Positions 52,748 to 61,158 of a DNA stretch of 64,000 nucleotides are shown in pieces (position 1 is the first letter of the stretch; every line of letters starts with the position of its first letter). The notes beneath the pieces were generated by a model. It made no database searches and was not told the origin of the DNA. It saw only the letters and a list, made by a program, of their open reading frames with translations. Source of the stretch: Bacteriovoracaceae bacterium (GTDB taxonomy: Bacteria > Bdellovibrionota > Bacteriovoracia > Bacteriovoracales > Bacteriovoracaceae); the NCBI GenBank assembly GCA_021737405.1, contig JAIPEG010000002.1, positions 186,001-250,000 on the forward strand, read 5' to 3'. Both the position numbers and the translations under genes were made by a program.

Positions 52748-53176
52748 GTGAAGATCCTAGTCTTAGGAGGACCCAATCTAAATCTTTTGGGTGATAGAGA
52801 GCCAGAAGTATACGGAAAAGACACCCTTGGTGACATTGAAAAATATGTTGATAAGTCTTTATCGAGCATAAGTTTTGAATCGGATTGGCGCCAATCTAAC
52901 AGCGAGGCAGACCTCATCGGTTGGATACATTCAGCTTCAACGGATGGATTTGATGCTATTATTATAAATCCAGCTGGCTTAACTCACACAAGCGTATCAC
53001 TACTTGATGCCCTTAAGTCTTTTAAAGGTGAAAAGGTTGAAGTCCATCTTTCAAATACTTATACAAGGGAAGAGTTTAGAAAAACAAAAATAACCTCTGC
53101 TGGTAGCAGGGGGGTAATTGAAGGTTTTGGCAAAGATAGTTATTTATTAGCATTTAAATTTTTATTAAAAGTTTAG
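52748..53176 (+). CDS. aroQ: Type II 3-dehydroquinate dehydratase
   Basis: 142 residues from GTG 52748, chosen because the protein then begins with the canonical KILVLGGPNLNLLGDREPEVYG; two in-frame GTGs at 52739 and 52742 lie upstream. Other motifs: QSNSEADLIGWIH, INPAGLTHTSVSLLDAL, VEVHLSN and GVIEGFG. It differs from the family in having AGL for the usual GAY before THTS. It is the third step of the shikimate pathway. Followed by efp, accB and accC, a conserved order in many bacteria. Confidence 0.88.
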   Translation: MKILVLGGPNLNLLGDREPEVYGKDTLGDIEKYVDKSLSSISFESDWRQSNSEADLIGWIHSASTDGFDAIIINPAGLTHTSVSLLDALKSFKGEKVEVHLSNTYTREEFRKTKITSAGSRGVIEGFGKDSYLLAFKFLLKV

Positions 53177-53186
53177 GAGAATATTA

Positions 53187-53759
53187 ATGGAGTTTCAGAC
53201 AACTGATTTAAAAAAGGGACTGAAGGTTGAAGTTGATGGCAAGCCATACGCAATTGTTAAGTCTGATTTTACTAACCCAGGTAAAGGGTCTGCATTCGTT
53301 AAGGTTAGACTAAAAAACTTAGAAGACGGATCTGTCATTGAGCGTACCTATAAGTCGGGAGTGTCTACTGGGGTCGTTAAGCCAGACTTAGAAGAAAAAG
53401 AAGTAGAATATATGTATGCCGATCCAGATGGGTTCAACTTTATGGATCAGAGTACCTTTGAAACAATTCACGTACCATCAGATCAAGTTGGGGACATGAG
53501 GTTTTATCTTCAAGAAGGTATTAAGTTAAACGTCCTCTATTACAAATTTAAGACAATTTCTATTGAACCACCTACTTTTGTTAATTTAAAAGTTGAAGAG
53601 ACGGACCCCGGTTTAAAGGGTGATACGGCCACTGGTGGAACAAAGAAAGCAGTTATGGAAACAGGGTTACAGATAAATGTTCCATTATTTATAAAACAAG
53701 GTGAAGTTCTAAAAATTGATACTAGAACTGGTGAGTATGTAGAGAGAGTTAATTCTTAG
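53187..53759 (+). CDS. efp: Translation elongation factor P
   Basis: 190 residues, three-beta-barrel EF-P. The modifiable lysine is K33 in TNPGKGSAF, the PGKG type that is lysylated by EpmA/EpmB in some bacteria. It relieves ribosome stalling on polyproline. The window has no polyproline-dense gene apart from the pilO tail. AGGAG precedes ATG 53187. Confidence 0.97.
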   Translation: MEFQTTDLKKGLKVEVDGKPYAIVKSDFTNPGKGSAFVKVRLKNLEDGSVIERTYKSGVSTGVVKPDLEEKEVEYMYADPDGFNFMDQSTFETIHVPSDQVGDMRFYLQEGIKLNVLYYKFKTISIEPPTFVNLKVEETDPGLKGDTATGGTKKAVMETGLQINVPLFIKQGEVLKIDTRTGEYVERVNS

Positions 53760-53770
53760 TTGGAGTCGTT

Positions 53771-54217
53771 ATGAAATTAGATAAAATAAAAGAATTTGTA
53801 GAGTATGCTAAATCAGCAGGTGTCTCTGAATTAAAATATGAAAGTGGAGATGAAAAGATATCAGTTAAACTGACTGGGGATAGTCCGGTGTATTTTCAGC
53901 CACAAACCCAAGCCCAAGCAGTAAATCCGTTCACTGGAGCTTCTGATACATCTTCAAAACAATCATCTAAAAACTCCGGTTTAATAGAAGTCACTTCACC
54001 TTTTGTAGGTACCTTTTATCGTTCAAGCTCTCCTGATACCGATCCTTATGTGAAAGCTGGGGACAGAGTATCCAAGGGACAGGCAATGTGTATTGTTGAA
54101 GCTATGAAAATTATGAATGAGATTGAAAGTGAAGCCGATGGAGAAATTGTAGAAATTTGCGTTGAGAATGAAACGTATGTTGAATTCGGACAGGTTCTTT
54201 TTCGTCTTAAACCTTAG
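53771..54217 (+). CDS. accB: Biotin carboxyl carrier protein of acetyl-CoA carboxylase
   Basis: 148 residues. The N-terminal helical part and a linker rich in Q, S and P are followed by the biotinyl domain with the biotin site in [11 protein letters not shown]. It carries CO2 from AccC to the carboxyltransferase in fatty-acid synthesis. It lies 11 bases after efp and seven before accC. Confidence 0.96.
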   Translation: MKLDKIKEFVEYAKSAGVSELKYESGDEKISVKLTGDSPVYFQPQTQAQAVNPFTGASDTSSKQSSKNSGLIEVTSPFVGTFYRSSSPDTDPYVKAGDRVSKGQAMCIVEAMKIMNEIESEADGEIVEICVENETYVEFGQVLFRLKP

Positions 54218-54224
54218 GTGAGCT

Positions 54225-55568
54225 ATGAAAATTAAAAAAGTCCTAATTGCCAATAGGGGTGAGATTGCCATTCGGATTCTTAGGTCTTGTAGAGAAATGG
54301 GCCTACAAACGGTTTGTGTTCATTCAACAGCTGATGAGCATTCTCTCCACGTCAAATTAGCTGACGAGTCAGTTTGCATTGGTCCCGCTAAATCATCTCT
54401 AAGCTATTTAAATATTCCGGCCATACTGTCGGCAGCTGAAATTACAGGAGCTGATGCAATTCATCCAGGCTTTGGTTTTCTTAGTGAAAATAAAGAATTT
54501 GCCCAGCTTTGTGAAAAATGGAAAATAGCATTTATCGGTCCTAATATTGATTGCATTGAAAAGATGGGAGATAAAATTCTATCAAAAGAAATTGCAGAAA
54601 GAGCAGGGCTCCCAATCTTGAAGCCTATTAAAGTCAATGAGATCTCAGACAATGAGATTAAGAAACAAGTTAAGGAAATGGGATTTCCCGTTTTGATTAA
54701 AGCGTCTGCCGGTGGTGGTGGCCGTGGGATGAAGAAGATCGAAAAAGAGTCTGAACTTCTTGTAAATATTCAAAGACTAAAGGCTGAGGCCAAGGCAGGC
54801 TTTGGAGACGATACGCTTTTTATTGAAAAATACATTACTAACCCAAGACATGTAGAAGTCCAAATTCTTGCTGACAAGCATGGGAATGTTGTTCATTTAG
54901 GCGAGAGGGATTGTACTGTTCAAAGAAGATTTCAAAAAGTCGTTGAAGAGAGCCCTTGTCCCGTTCTTACGGAAGAAAAAAGAGTTCAAATTTGTGAATC
55001 TGCTGTAAAGCTTGCTGAATTTGTTGGCTATGATTCTGTAGGTACTGTTGAATACTTATATGACCAAGATGAGCAAAAATTTTATTTCATGGAAATGAAC
55101 ACTAGAATCCAGGTTGAGCATCCGGTAACTGAACAAAGAACTGGAGTTGACCTAATTGCTCAACAAATACTTTCTGCACAAGGTGATGCTCTTACTTTTA
55201 AACAAGAGGAAATTGAATTTCATGGTCACTCGATTGAGTGCAGGATAAATGCTGAAAATCCCTTTACGGGAGCTCCAAGCCCAGGTGAAATACTCCACTA
55301 TCACAGGCCAGCAGGCTTTGGCGTTCGTGTGGATGATTTTATCTATTCTGGTTACAAGGTTCCGCCATTTTATGACTCTATGATTGCGAAAATAATTGTC
55401 TCTGGAAAAGACCGACTAACTTGCTTAAATAGGATGATTCGAGCATTAGAGGAGACGGTTATAGAGGGAATTCAGACTAATAAAGATCTCCATCTAAAAA
55501 TTCTAAGAGACGAGTCATTTAGAGGAAATAATTACTCAACCAACTTTCTTGCCGACAAAATGCAGTAA
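54225..55568 (+). CDS. accC: Biotin carboxylase subunit of acetyl-CoA carboxylase
   Basis: 447 residues, full length. KVLIANRGEIAIRI at the N-terminus, the glycine loop KASAGGGGRGMK, the ATP-grasp metal site (FYFMEMNTRIQVEHPVTEQ) and the C-terminal domain. It carboxylates biotin on AccB. After the stop a small AT hairpin (55573-55589) appears, without strong T-run. Confidence 0.97.
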   Translation: MKIKKVLIANRGEIAIRILRSCREMGLQTVCVHSTADEHSLHVKLADESVCIGPAKSSLSYLNIPAILSAAEITGADAIHPGFGFLSENKEFAQLCEKWKIAFIGPNIDCIEKMGDKILSKEIAERAGLPILKPIKVNEISDNEIKKQVKEMGFPVLIKASAGGGGRGMKKIEKESELLVNIQRLKAEAKAGFGDDTLFIEKYITNPRHVEVQILADKHGNVVHLGERDCTVQRRFQKVVEESPCPVLTEEKRVQICESAVKLAEFVGYDSVGTVEYLYDQDEQKFYFMEMNTRIQVEHPVTEQRTGVDLIAQQILSAQGDALTFKQEEIEFHGHSIECRINAENPFTGAPSPGEILHYHRPAGFGVRVDDFIYSGYKVPPFYDSMIAKIIVSGKDRLTCLNRMIRALEETVIEGIQTNKDLHLKILRDESFRGNNYSTNFLADKMQ

Positions 55569-55572
55569 AATT

Positions 55573-55589
55573 AAATAGTTAGACTATTT
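55573..55589 (+). other. Small AT-rich hairpin after accC
   Basis: AAATAGT (55573-55579) pairs with ACTATTT (55583-55589) around a three-base loop. AT-only stems are unstable, so it is at most a weak attenuator. Confidence 0.3.
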
Positions 55590-55607
55590 TGCCAAGGATG
55601 GCATGCA

Positions 55608-57158
55608 TTGAAATATTTTGAACAGGCTCAAGAGAATCTTAAGCGCAGCAATTTCTATAAGGCCTTAGAACTTTTTGAAATTTCAATTAGAGAGGAAGCT
55701 CTTTCTAAAGAACTTAAAATCTTTTGTTGTGAAAAAATAGAAAAAATAAATGAAATATTAAAGAAGGACTCTACTAAATCGTTATTAGAATTCTTAGCCA
55801 ATAACTATTTTGAACTTGGCCACTTTGAAAAGGCTCATGGATTTTATGGAAAACTATTTCGAGAAACGAAAAAGCCTACTTACTTATATAAACAATTTAT
55901 TTCTAAAATAAATGAAGGCAATATTTCAGATGCCTTAGTATTAGCGAATAGATATTTAGAAGAGTTACTAAAATATAGACTATCTGATCAGATTATTTTC
56001 TTTATCAATGAAAACAATAAAATATTTAAAGATATAGAGTTGTCTCTTTGGCGACTAAAGGCATTCTTTTTGTCTGGAGATATCAGAAGTTTAGAAGCAG
56101 AAGTAAACCTTTGGAAGGACTTTCGAGCTACTGAAAGAAGGGAGATATTTGAGACGGCCATAAATTTAACTGGTCACAATGCAAAATATTGGCACTCATC
56201 AAAGATAATATTAAATGCTTTTTGGGATAATCTCTATCAGGAAGAGAGGCCGTACCAAATAAATAAGAAAAGAATTATAAAGTTAATGCTAGATTATTGG
56301 CTCTTGGTGAATAAGGACCACGATTTAATTGAAAGCTCTGTTGATATCTCTAAAAAATATGGCCTATCTGTCGTTGGGCATGAATTAGCTAAGTTTGTGG
56401 GCGATGGAGAATTGATTGATTACTTCCTGAATCGCATGCCAAGAAAAGCTTTTATAAAAGAAAACTATGATTTTGGGGAAGACTTATTTGGGCAAGGTGA
56501 ACAAAATAAAATCCAAAAAGTTGAAAGAGATATTAAATTCTTAATTAAGTCGGGAAGCAACGCTGAAGCCCTAAGGCTCACTTATGACTTGGAGAAATTA
56601 GATCCAAAAAACCCATTAATACAAAAAGTGATTGGAGATAGAGGACAGGAAAATTTTTTTGAAAATGAAAAAAAGATAGAGGATTTACTTATAGAAATAG
56701 ATCGTTATGTACCAGAAAAGATTTTGGAGGAAAATTATGAAGACTCCTTTATCTCAGTAGTTAAACACTATGAAGTCGCTTTTATTGATGAGAATTACGA
56801 GGATATTATAATTGGATTCAATCTCATAAACTTACCAAGAGTAGCTCTTGAAATAATAAAACGAGTATCAGAAAAAAACTTAAATGAGAGAGATCTTGTA
56901 AATCTAAAGTATTTGGAAATCGAAACACTTTTAAGTGACAGTCAGAATTATATAGCGAGGGACAAGGTAGAAGATGCTTTATCCAAGATTCCTTTGTTGC
57001 CAGAGGAAAGGTTGGCCATGACCTACTTGAGGGCAGAAGCTTATTACAGTTTAAATAATTGGCCCTATGCCCTTAAACTTTTTCAAGACATATTTAGAAA
57101 AAACCCAGGCTATCGATTAACAAATGAGAGGATAAAAGTAATTGAAAGGAACAAATAG
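55608..57158 (+). CDS. TPR-like helical-repeat protein ahead of tamB
   Basis: 516 residues from TTG 55608, whose ribosome site (AAGGA about 15 bases upstream) is distant. It is helical throughout, with TPR-like hits near 70-95 (NYFELGHFEKAHGFYGKLF) and 480-500 (YYSLNNWPYALKLFQDIF). No signal peptide or membrane segment. The stop overlaps the tamB-like start by 17 bases, so the two are coupled; it may be a cytoplasmic partner of envelope biogenesis. Function unknown. Confidence 0.72.
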   Translation: MKYFEQAQENLKRSNFYKALELFEISIREEALSKELKIFCCEKIEKINEILKKDSTKSLLEFLANNYFELGHFEKAHGFYGKLFRETKKPTYLYKQFISKINEGNISDALVLANRYLEELLKYRLSDQIIFFINENNKIFKDIELSLWRLKAFFLSGDIRSLEAEVNLWKDFRATERREIFETAINLTGHNAKYWHSSKIILNAFWDNLYQEERPYQINKKRIIKLMLDYWLLVNKDHDLIESSVDISKKYGLSVVGHELAKFVGDGELIDYFLNRMPRKAFIKENYDFGEDLFGQGEQNKIQKVERDIKFLIKSGSNAEALRLTYDLEKLDPKNPLIQKVIGDRGQENFFENEKKIEDLLIEIDRYVPEKILEENYEDSFISVVKHYEVAFIDENYEDIIIGFNLINLPRVALEIIKRVSEKNLNERDLVNLKYLEIETLLSDSQNYIARDKVEDALSKIPLLPEERLAMTYLRAEAYYSLNNWPYALKLFQDIFRKNPGYRLTNERIKVIERNK

Positions 57159-60100
57159 AGTTTTCATATTTGTTGTTTTGTTATTATCCGGGATCCTCGG
57201 TGTAACGTGGCAGTCTATTCAGACTGAGCGGTTTGGAAAAATATTAAGCTCTAGAGTAGGTAAGGAACTAAAAAAGAGATATGGTGTAAATGTAAAGTTT
57301 GAACGAGTAGAAGTCGGAATTATACCGTTGGCAACTCGTGTTGTTAATTTAGAGCTCGAGTATAAAGAGTATTATTTAAATGCTGGAAAAATAAGTCTCG
57401 AGTTCGGGCTAAGAGATATTTTCTCTAAAGACTTTTCGATCGGTCGAGTCTCTTTAGAGGATTCAATTATACATTTACCAAAACTCAAAAAAAAGGATAA
57501 CTCTACAATTTCATTAGACACTCTTTTTGAAGATTATAAAAGTTATGTCATAACAAACCTCCCCTTTAAATTAAGGGGGATCGCTTTAAAAAACTCCATT
57601 ATTGATCTCGTTGATTATGAGGTACAGGCCATAGATGTCACCTTAAAGTTTTTTCCAAATATATTGTTGGGGCACCTTTCATTAGGCTTTGAAAAAAAGA
57701 TGTTTAAGTTTTTCGAGTTAGAGCAGCTCGAGTCTACAAAAGTAAATGGGTTTTCTGGTGAGCTACAATTAACACCAGGCTATTTACGTTTAAAAGAAGC
57801 ACAGCTGTTGGCAGAGAATAGCTTTTTACAGGTAAGTGGCAAAATTCTACAAGATCAAGTATTGCAAGGGATTAAGATAGATTCATTTGTAGATTTTAAA
57901 AAAGTTAAAAAGCTTATTCCTAGAAAAATGGTCACGCCGAAAATATTACCTGATGGCCATTTGCGTTTAACAGGAAATATCGATGGAATACTTTCTGCAC
58001 TTGAGGGAAGTGTCGATTTAGAAGGTAATAGGTTGAAAAGCGAGATTTATAAAATAAAGAATTTTAAAAGTAGTTTAAAGCTAAAAGAAAGCTTCTTATC
58101 CCTGGACTCTGCAACTGCTTTAATTGGATCTGGGAATGTTAAGTTAACTGAGCCCGTAAAGATTTTCGATATCAAAAATAAAGAATTCTTATGGCCTAGG
58201 TTATTTTTAGAAACTGAAAACCTTTATACGAATGACTTATTGTTTTTCCTACCTAATTTGAACCGAGCCAAGGCTTATATAAATGGACCACTCAAATTTA
58301 GTATTAATAAAAATAGTATAGAGATAAATACATACGAAGGATTTAATATAGACTCCCTTCGTCTTTTAAATGACGATCAAAAAAATGTTATATCAAATCC
58401 AAAAGTATATTTAGGTGCGGGAAGCAAAATAAATCTAGATTTTAATGGGCCAGTACGCTTTGATACAAGTATTAGTTTTCCAAGATCAAAATTTGATTTT
58501 AGAGGAATTGTTGGAGATGGACAGGTAAATGCTGAGCTTTTGCCAGGCATAGTAGATTTAAAAGAATTTGGACCTATCGCGGGCTTAAGTTTGTCTGGAA
58601 TGGGCCCTGTATCTGGAACAATAACAGGACCTTTTGAACATGTAATATTCAAGTTTAATCTTCATCCAAAAAACTTTGAAATGCTTGATTTTAAATTAGG
58701 TGAAATCGCAGGCACAATTAATTTTGACTTAAAGAGTTCTTTGTTGAGACTGCGGGATTTAAATGGAAATTTCGAATCTTTAAAATACAAAGGTGGCGGT
58801 GATATAAACTTTAAAAGTCGAGACGATGCTTTAGACTTATCTTTTGAGATAATGTCGGGGAGCCTAGAGTCTTCTAAGATAGCCTTAAAGCCAATTTTAA
58901 ATCCAATTATTCCGTTTACAAAAAATGTGAAATTAAACTACAAATCTCAAATATCGATGAAGGGTGGCTTATCAATTGATAAAATGAATGTTTTAGGAAA
59001 GTTAGAGGCAGAAAACATAACGATTGGATCTGAGGATATTGAAAGCGCAAAGTTTAAGTTTTCTTTAAGGGAAAACGTATTGAAATTTACTGATTTAAAC
59101 CTTCGGAAGATATCGGGAGCATTGACGGGAGCTGGGGAGTTTAACTTAGGTGTTAAAAGTTATTCTTATAGAGGAACCTTATCAAATCTAAGATTAAAAG
59201 ATATTTACTTTTATCGTCTTTTAAATTTAGGCCTTGATGGAGATGCTTACGGGGAGTTCTACGGAGTTGGTGACTCTGAAGTTTTTAGTTCACGTTCACA
59301 TATTCGCCTAACCAATAGTAATGTTGAAAATGTTCGACTTAATGATTCAATTATAACCATCTACAATAATAAAAAAGATTTGTTTTTTAGTACCTCACTT
59401 ATCGGTGGTGAAGTAAAAGGAGAGGGATATCTAAATTTAGCAAAAAACAAAAGTAAAAAGAGTGCCTTGAGCTTTAACGTCGCTACGACAAACTTAAGAA
59501 ATTTTGCGGGAATCTTAGGTAAGCACAACATTATTAACAGAGAGATTCAAGGAAGACTCTTTGCAGGAATGGAGTCAGATTTTTACCTAGAGGATATATC
59601 TGGTTTAAACTTTTACGCGACACTGAACGATGTAAACTTTCGCTATCCTGGTGTTAGTATCTCAAATAAAAAGAATCCTCTAAAAGTGTCCATTGTTGAG
59701 GGCGAGTTTAAAGACTGGGATTATGAAATTAAAGGAACCGGTTTTTATCTAAAATCAAAAGGTGAAGGAAAGTTATCAGAGAAAATGCAGCTAAAGCATA
59801 CTTTTAAAATAAATAGTTCCCTCTCTGAACTCGTAACAGAAAATATTGAAAAAAGTCAGGGTATCATTGATGGAGAACATACTCTTGTCGGTAATTTAAA
59901 TAACATTGATCAATATTTGAAATTACAAGGTAGTGACTTAACCATTAAGGCAAAGTCACTGCCAGGTCTTTTTTCTAATTTGGACTTTGATATAATCTTA
60001 GAAGATAATGTGATGTTAGTTAAAAGCGCTCAGGGAACCTATGGTAACGGAACCGTTAGTGCCAACGGATCCGTAAAGTTTATTTTCCCCTTCCCTGAAG

Positions 60101-61158
60101 TTGATTTGAGTCTAAATGTTGAAAAGACTCGTTTTCCATTGTTGAAGAAAAGTAGTGTTGTTTTATCTGGTGATCTAAAATTAATCGGTAAAAAACTACC
60201 TTATGACTTAACGGGATCCCTAGCAATTATTCAAGGTGAGGTAATTGAAGACATGGGGGATCTCGCCTCTTCGGCAATTAATAGTGATAGTTATCAAAGG
60301 TTTATTCCGGTTGGGTTCTTGGAGGGGAGTGTTGGTTTTATCAATACAGATATCCTTCTTAGTTCCTTTTCTCCAATTAAAATAAAAAATGGGATGATCG
60401 ATATCGGTCTTGGTGGAAACCTTCGGATATTTGATAGCATATTTAACCCAAAGCTTAATGGTGATATGAGAATAGAAAATCCAGAAAATAAATTTGTATT
60501 TAAAGGTCACGAATTCTTATTATCTGAAGGCCTTGTTCGTTTTATTGATGGCGCTAGGAAGGAAAGCCCAGAGCTAAGATTTAGTGGAGTCGCCCGGATA
60601 AATGATTATGATGTATACATAAACATTAATGGACCTGCGGATAATATTGGGGTTGAAATGAGCAGTAACCCTCCATTATCACAAGAAGATATACTTTCAC
60701 TATTAACATTGGGTGTAACAAGTGATGTCTCTAAAAACTTAGGAGATCGTCAAAGGCAATCTGTGACAACTTTAAGTATTGGAAGTTTAATCATGGATCA
60801 ACTTAAAATTAATCAATCACTAAATGATAGCCTGGGGTTGAGATTAAGTATTCAGCCGGAATTTATAGAAGATGAAAATAATTTACTTGAAGGGCGAACA
60901 GAAGATAGGACAGGTGGCAACCGTTTTCGATCTTCTACTGTTTTGAAGGTTCAAAAAAGAATATCAAAAAAGGTGAACTTATCATTAAGCAGCACCGTAG
61001 GTGGAAGTGTTGATCAAAGTCAGGAAATGAATGTTAATTATAATATTAATAAGTCATGGTCACTAGAAGGAGTGTATGAGGTACGTTCTAACGATGAACT
61101 TGAACAGGAACTACCTGACTCTATAGGAGCGGATGTAAAATACCAATGGTCATTCTAA
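57142..61158 (+). CDS. tamB: TamB-like AsmA-superfamily protein (translocation/assembly module, lipid transport)
   Basis: 1338 residues from TTG 57142. N-terminal membrane anchor (VFIFVVLLLSGILGVTW), then a very long beta-rich body with the loose repeats of bridge-like lipid transfer proteins, and a C-terminal DUF490 region (LNGDMRIENPENKFVFKGHE, PPLSQEDILSLLTLG). TamB spans the periplasm and acts with the Omp85 protein TamA. The tail ends in a short strand (YQWSF), as in outer-membrane contacting proteins. It overlaps the next gene by 13 bases. Confidence 0.92.
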   Translation: MKGTNRVFIFVVLLLSGILGVTWQSIQTERFGKILSSRVGKELKKRYGVNVKFERVEVGIIPLATRVVNLELEYKEYYLNAGKISLEFGLRDIFSKDFSIGRVSLEDSIIHLPKLKKKDNSTISLDTLFEDYKSYVITNLPFKLRGIALKNSIIDLVDYEVQAIDVTLKFFPNILLGHLSLGFEKKMFKFFELEQLESTKVNGFSGELQLTPGYLRLKEAQLLAENSFLQVSGKILQDQVLQGIKIDSFVDFKKVKKLIPRKMVTPKILPDGHLRLTGNIDGILSALEGSVDLEGNRLKSEIYKIKNFKSSLKLKESFLSLDSATALIGSGNVKLTEPVKIFDIKNKEFLWPRLFLETENLYTNDLLFFLPNLNRAKAYINGPLKFSINKNSIEINTYEGFNIDSLRLLNDDQKNVISNPKVYLGAGSKINLDFNGPVRFDTSISFPRSKFDFRGIVGDGQVNAELLPGIVDLKEFGPIAGLSLSGMGPVSGTITGPFEHVIFKFNLHPKNFEMLDFKLGEIAGTINFDLKSSLLRLRDLNGNFESLKYKGGGDINFKSRDDALDLSFEIMSGSLESSKIALKPILNPIIPFTKNVKLNYKSQISMKGGLSIDKMNVLGKLEAENITIGSEDIESAKFKFSLRENVLKFTDLNLRKISGALTGAGEFNLGVKSYSYRGTLSNLRLKDIYFYRLLNLGLDGDAYGEFYGVGDSEVFSSRSHIRLTNSNVENVRLNDSIITIYNNKKDLFFSTSLIGGEVKGEGYLNLAKNKSKKSALSFNVATTNLRNFAGILGKHNIINREIQGRLFAGMESDFYLEDISGLNFYATLNDVNFRYPGVSISNKKNPLKVSIVEGEFKDWDYEIKGTGFYLKSKGEGKLSEKMQLKHTFKINSSLSELVTENIEKSQGIIDGEHTLVGNLNNIDQYLKLQGSDLTIKAKSLPGLFSNLDFDIILEDNVMLVKSAQGTYGNGTVSANGSVKFIFPFPEVDLSLNVEKTRFPLLKKSSVVLSGDLKLIGKKLPYDLTGSLAIIQGEVIEDMGDLASSAINSDSYQRFIPVGFLEGSVGFINTDILLSSFSPIKIKNGMIDIGLGGNLRIFDSIFNPKLNGDMRIENPENKFVFKGHEFLLSEGLVRFIDGARKESPELRFSGVARINDYDVYININGPADNIGVEMSSNPPLSQEDILSLLTLGVTSDVSKNLGDRQRQSVTTLSIGSLIMDQLKINQSLNDSLGLRLSIQPEFIEDENNLLEGRTEDRTGGNRFRSSTVLKVQKRISKKVNLSLSSTVGGSVDQSQEMNVNYNINKSWSLEGVYEVRSNDELEQELPDSIGADVKYQWSF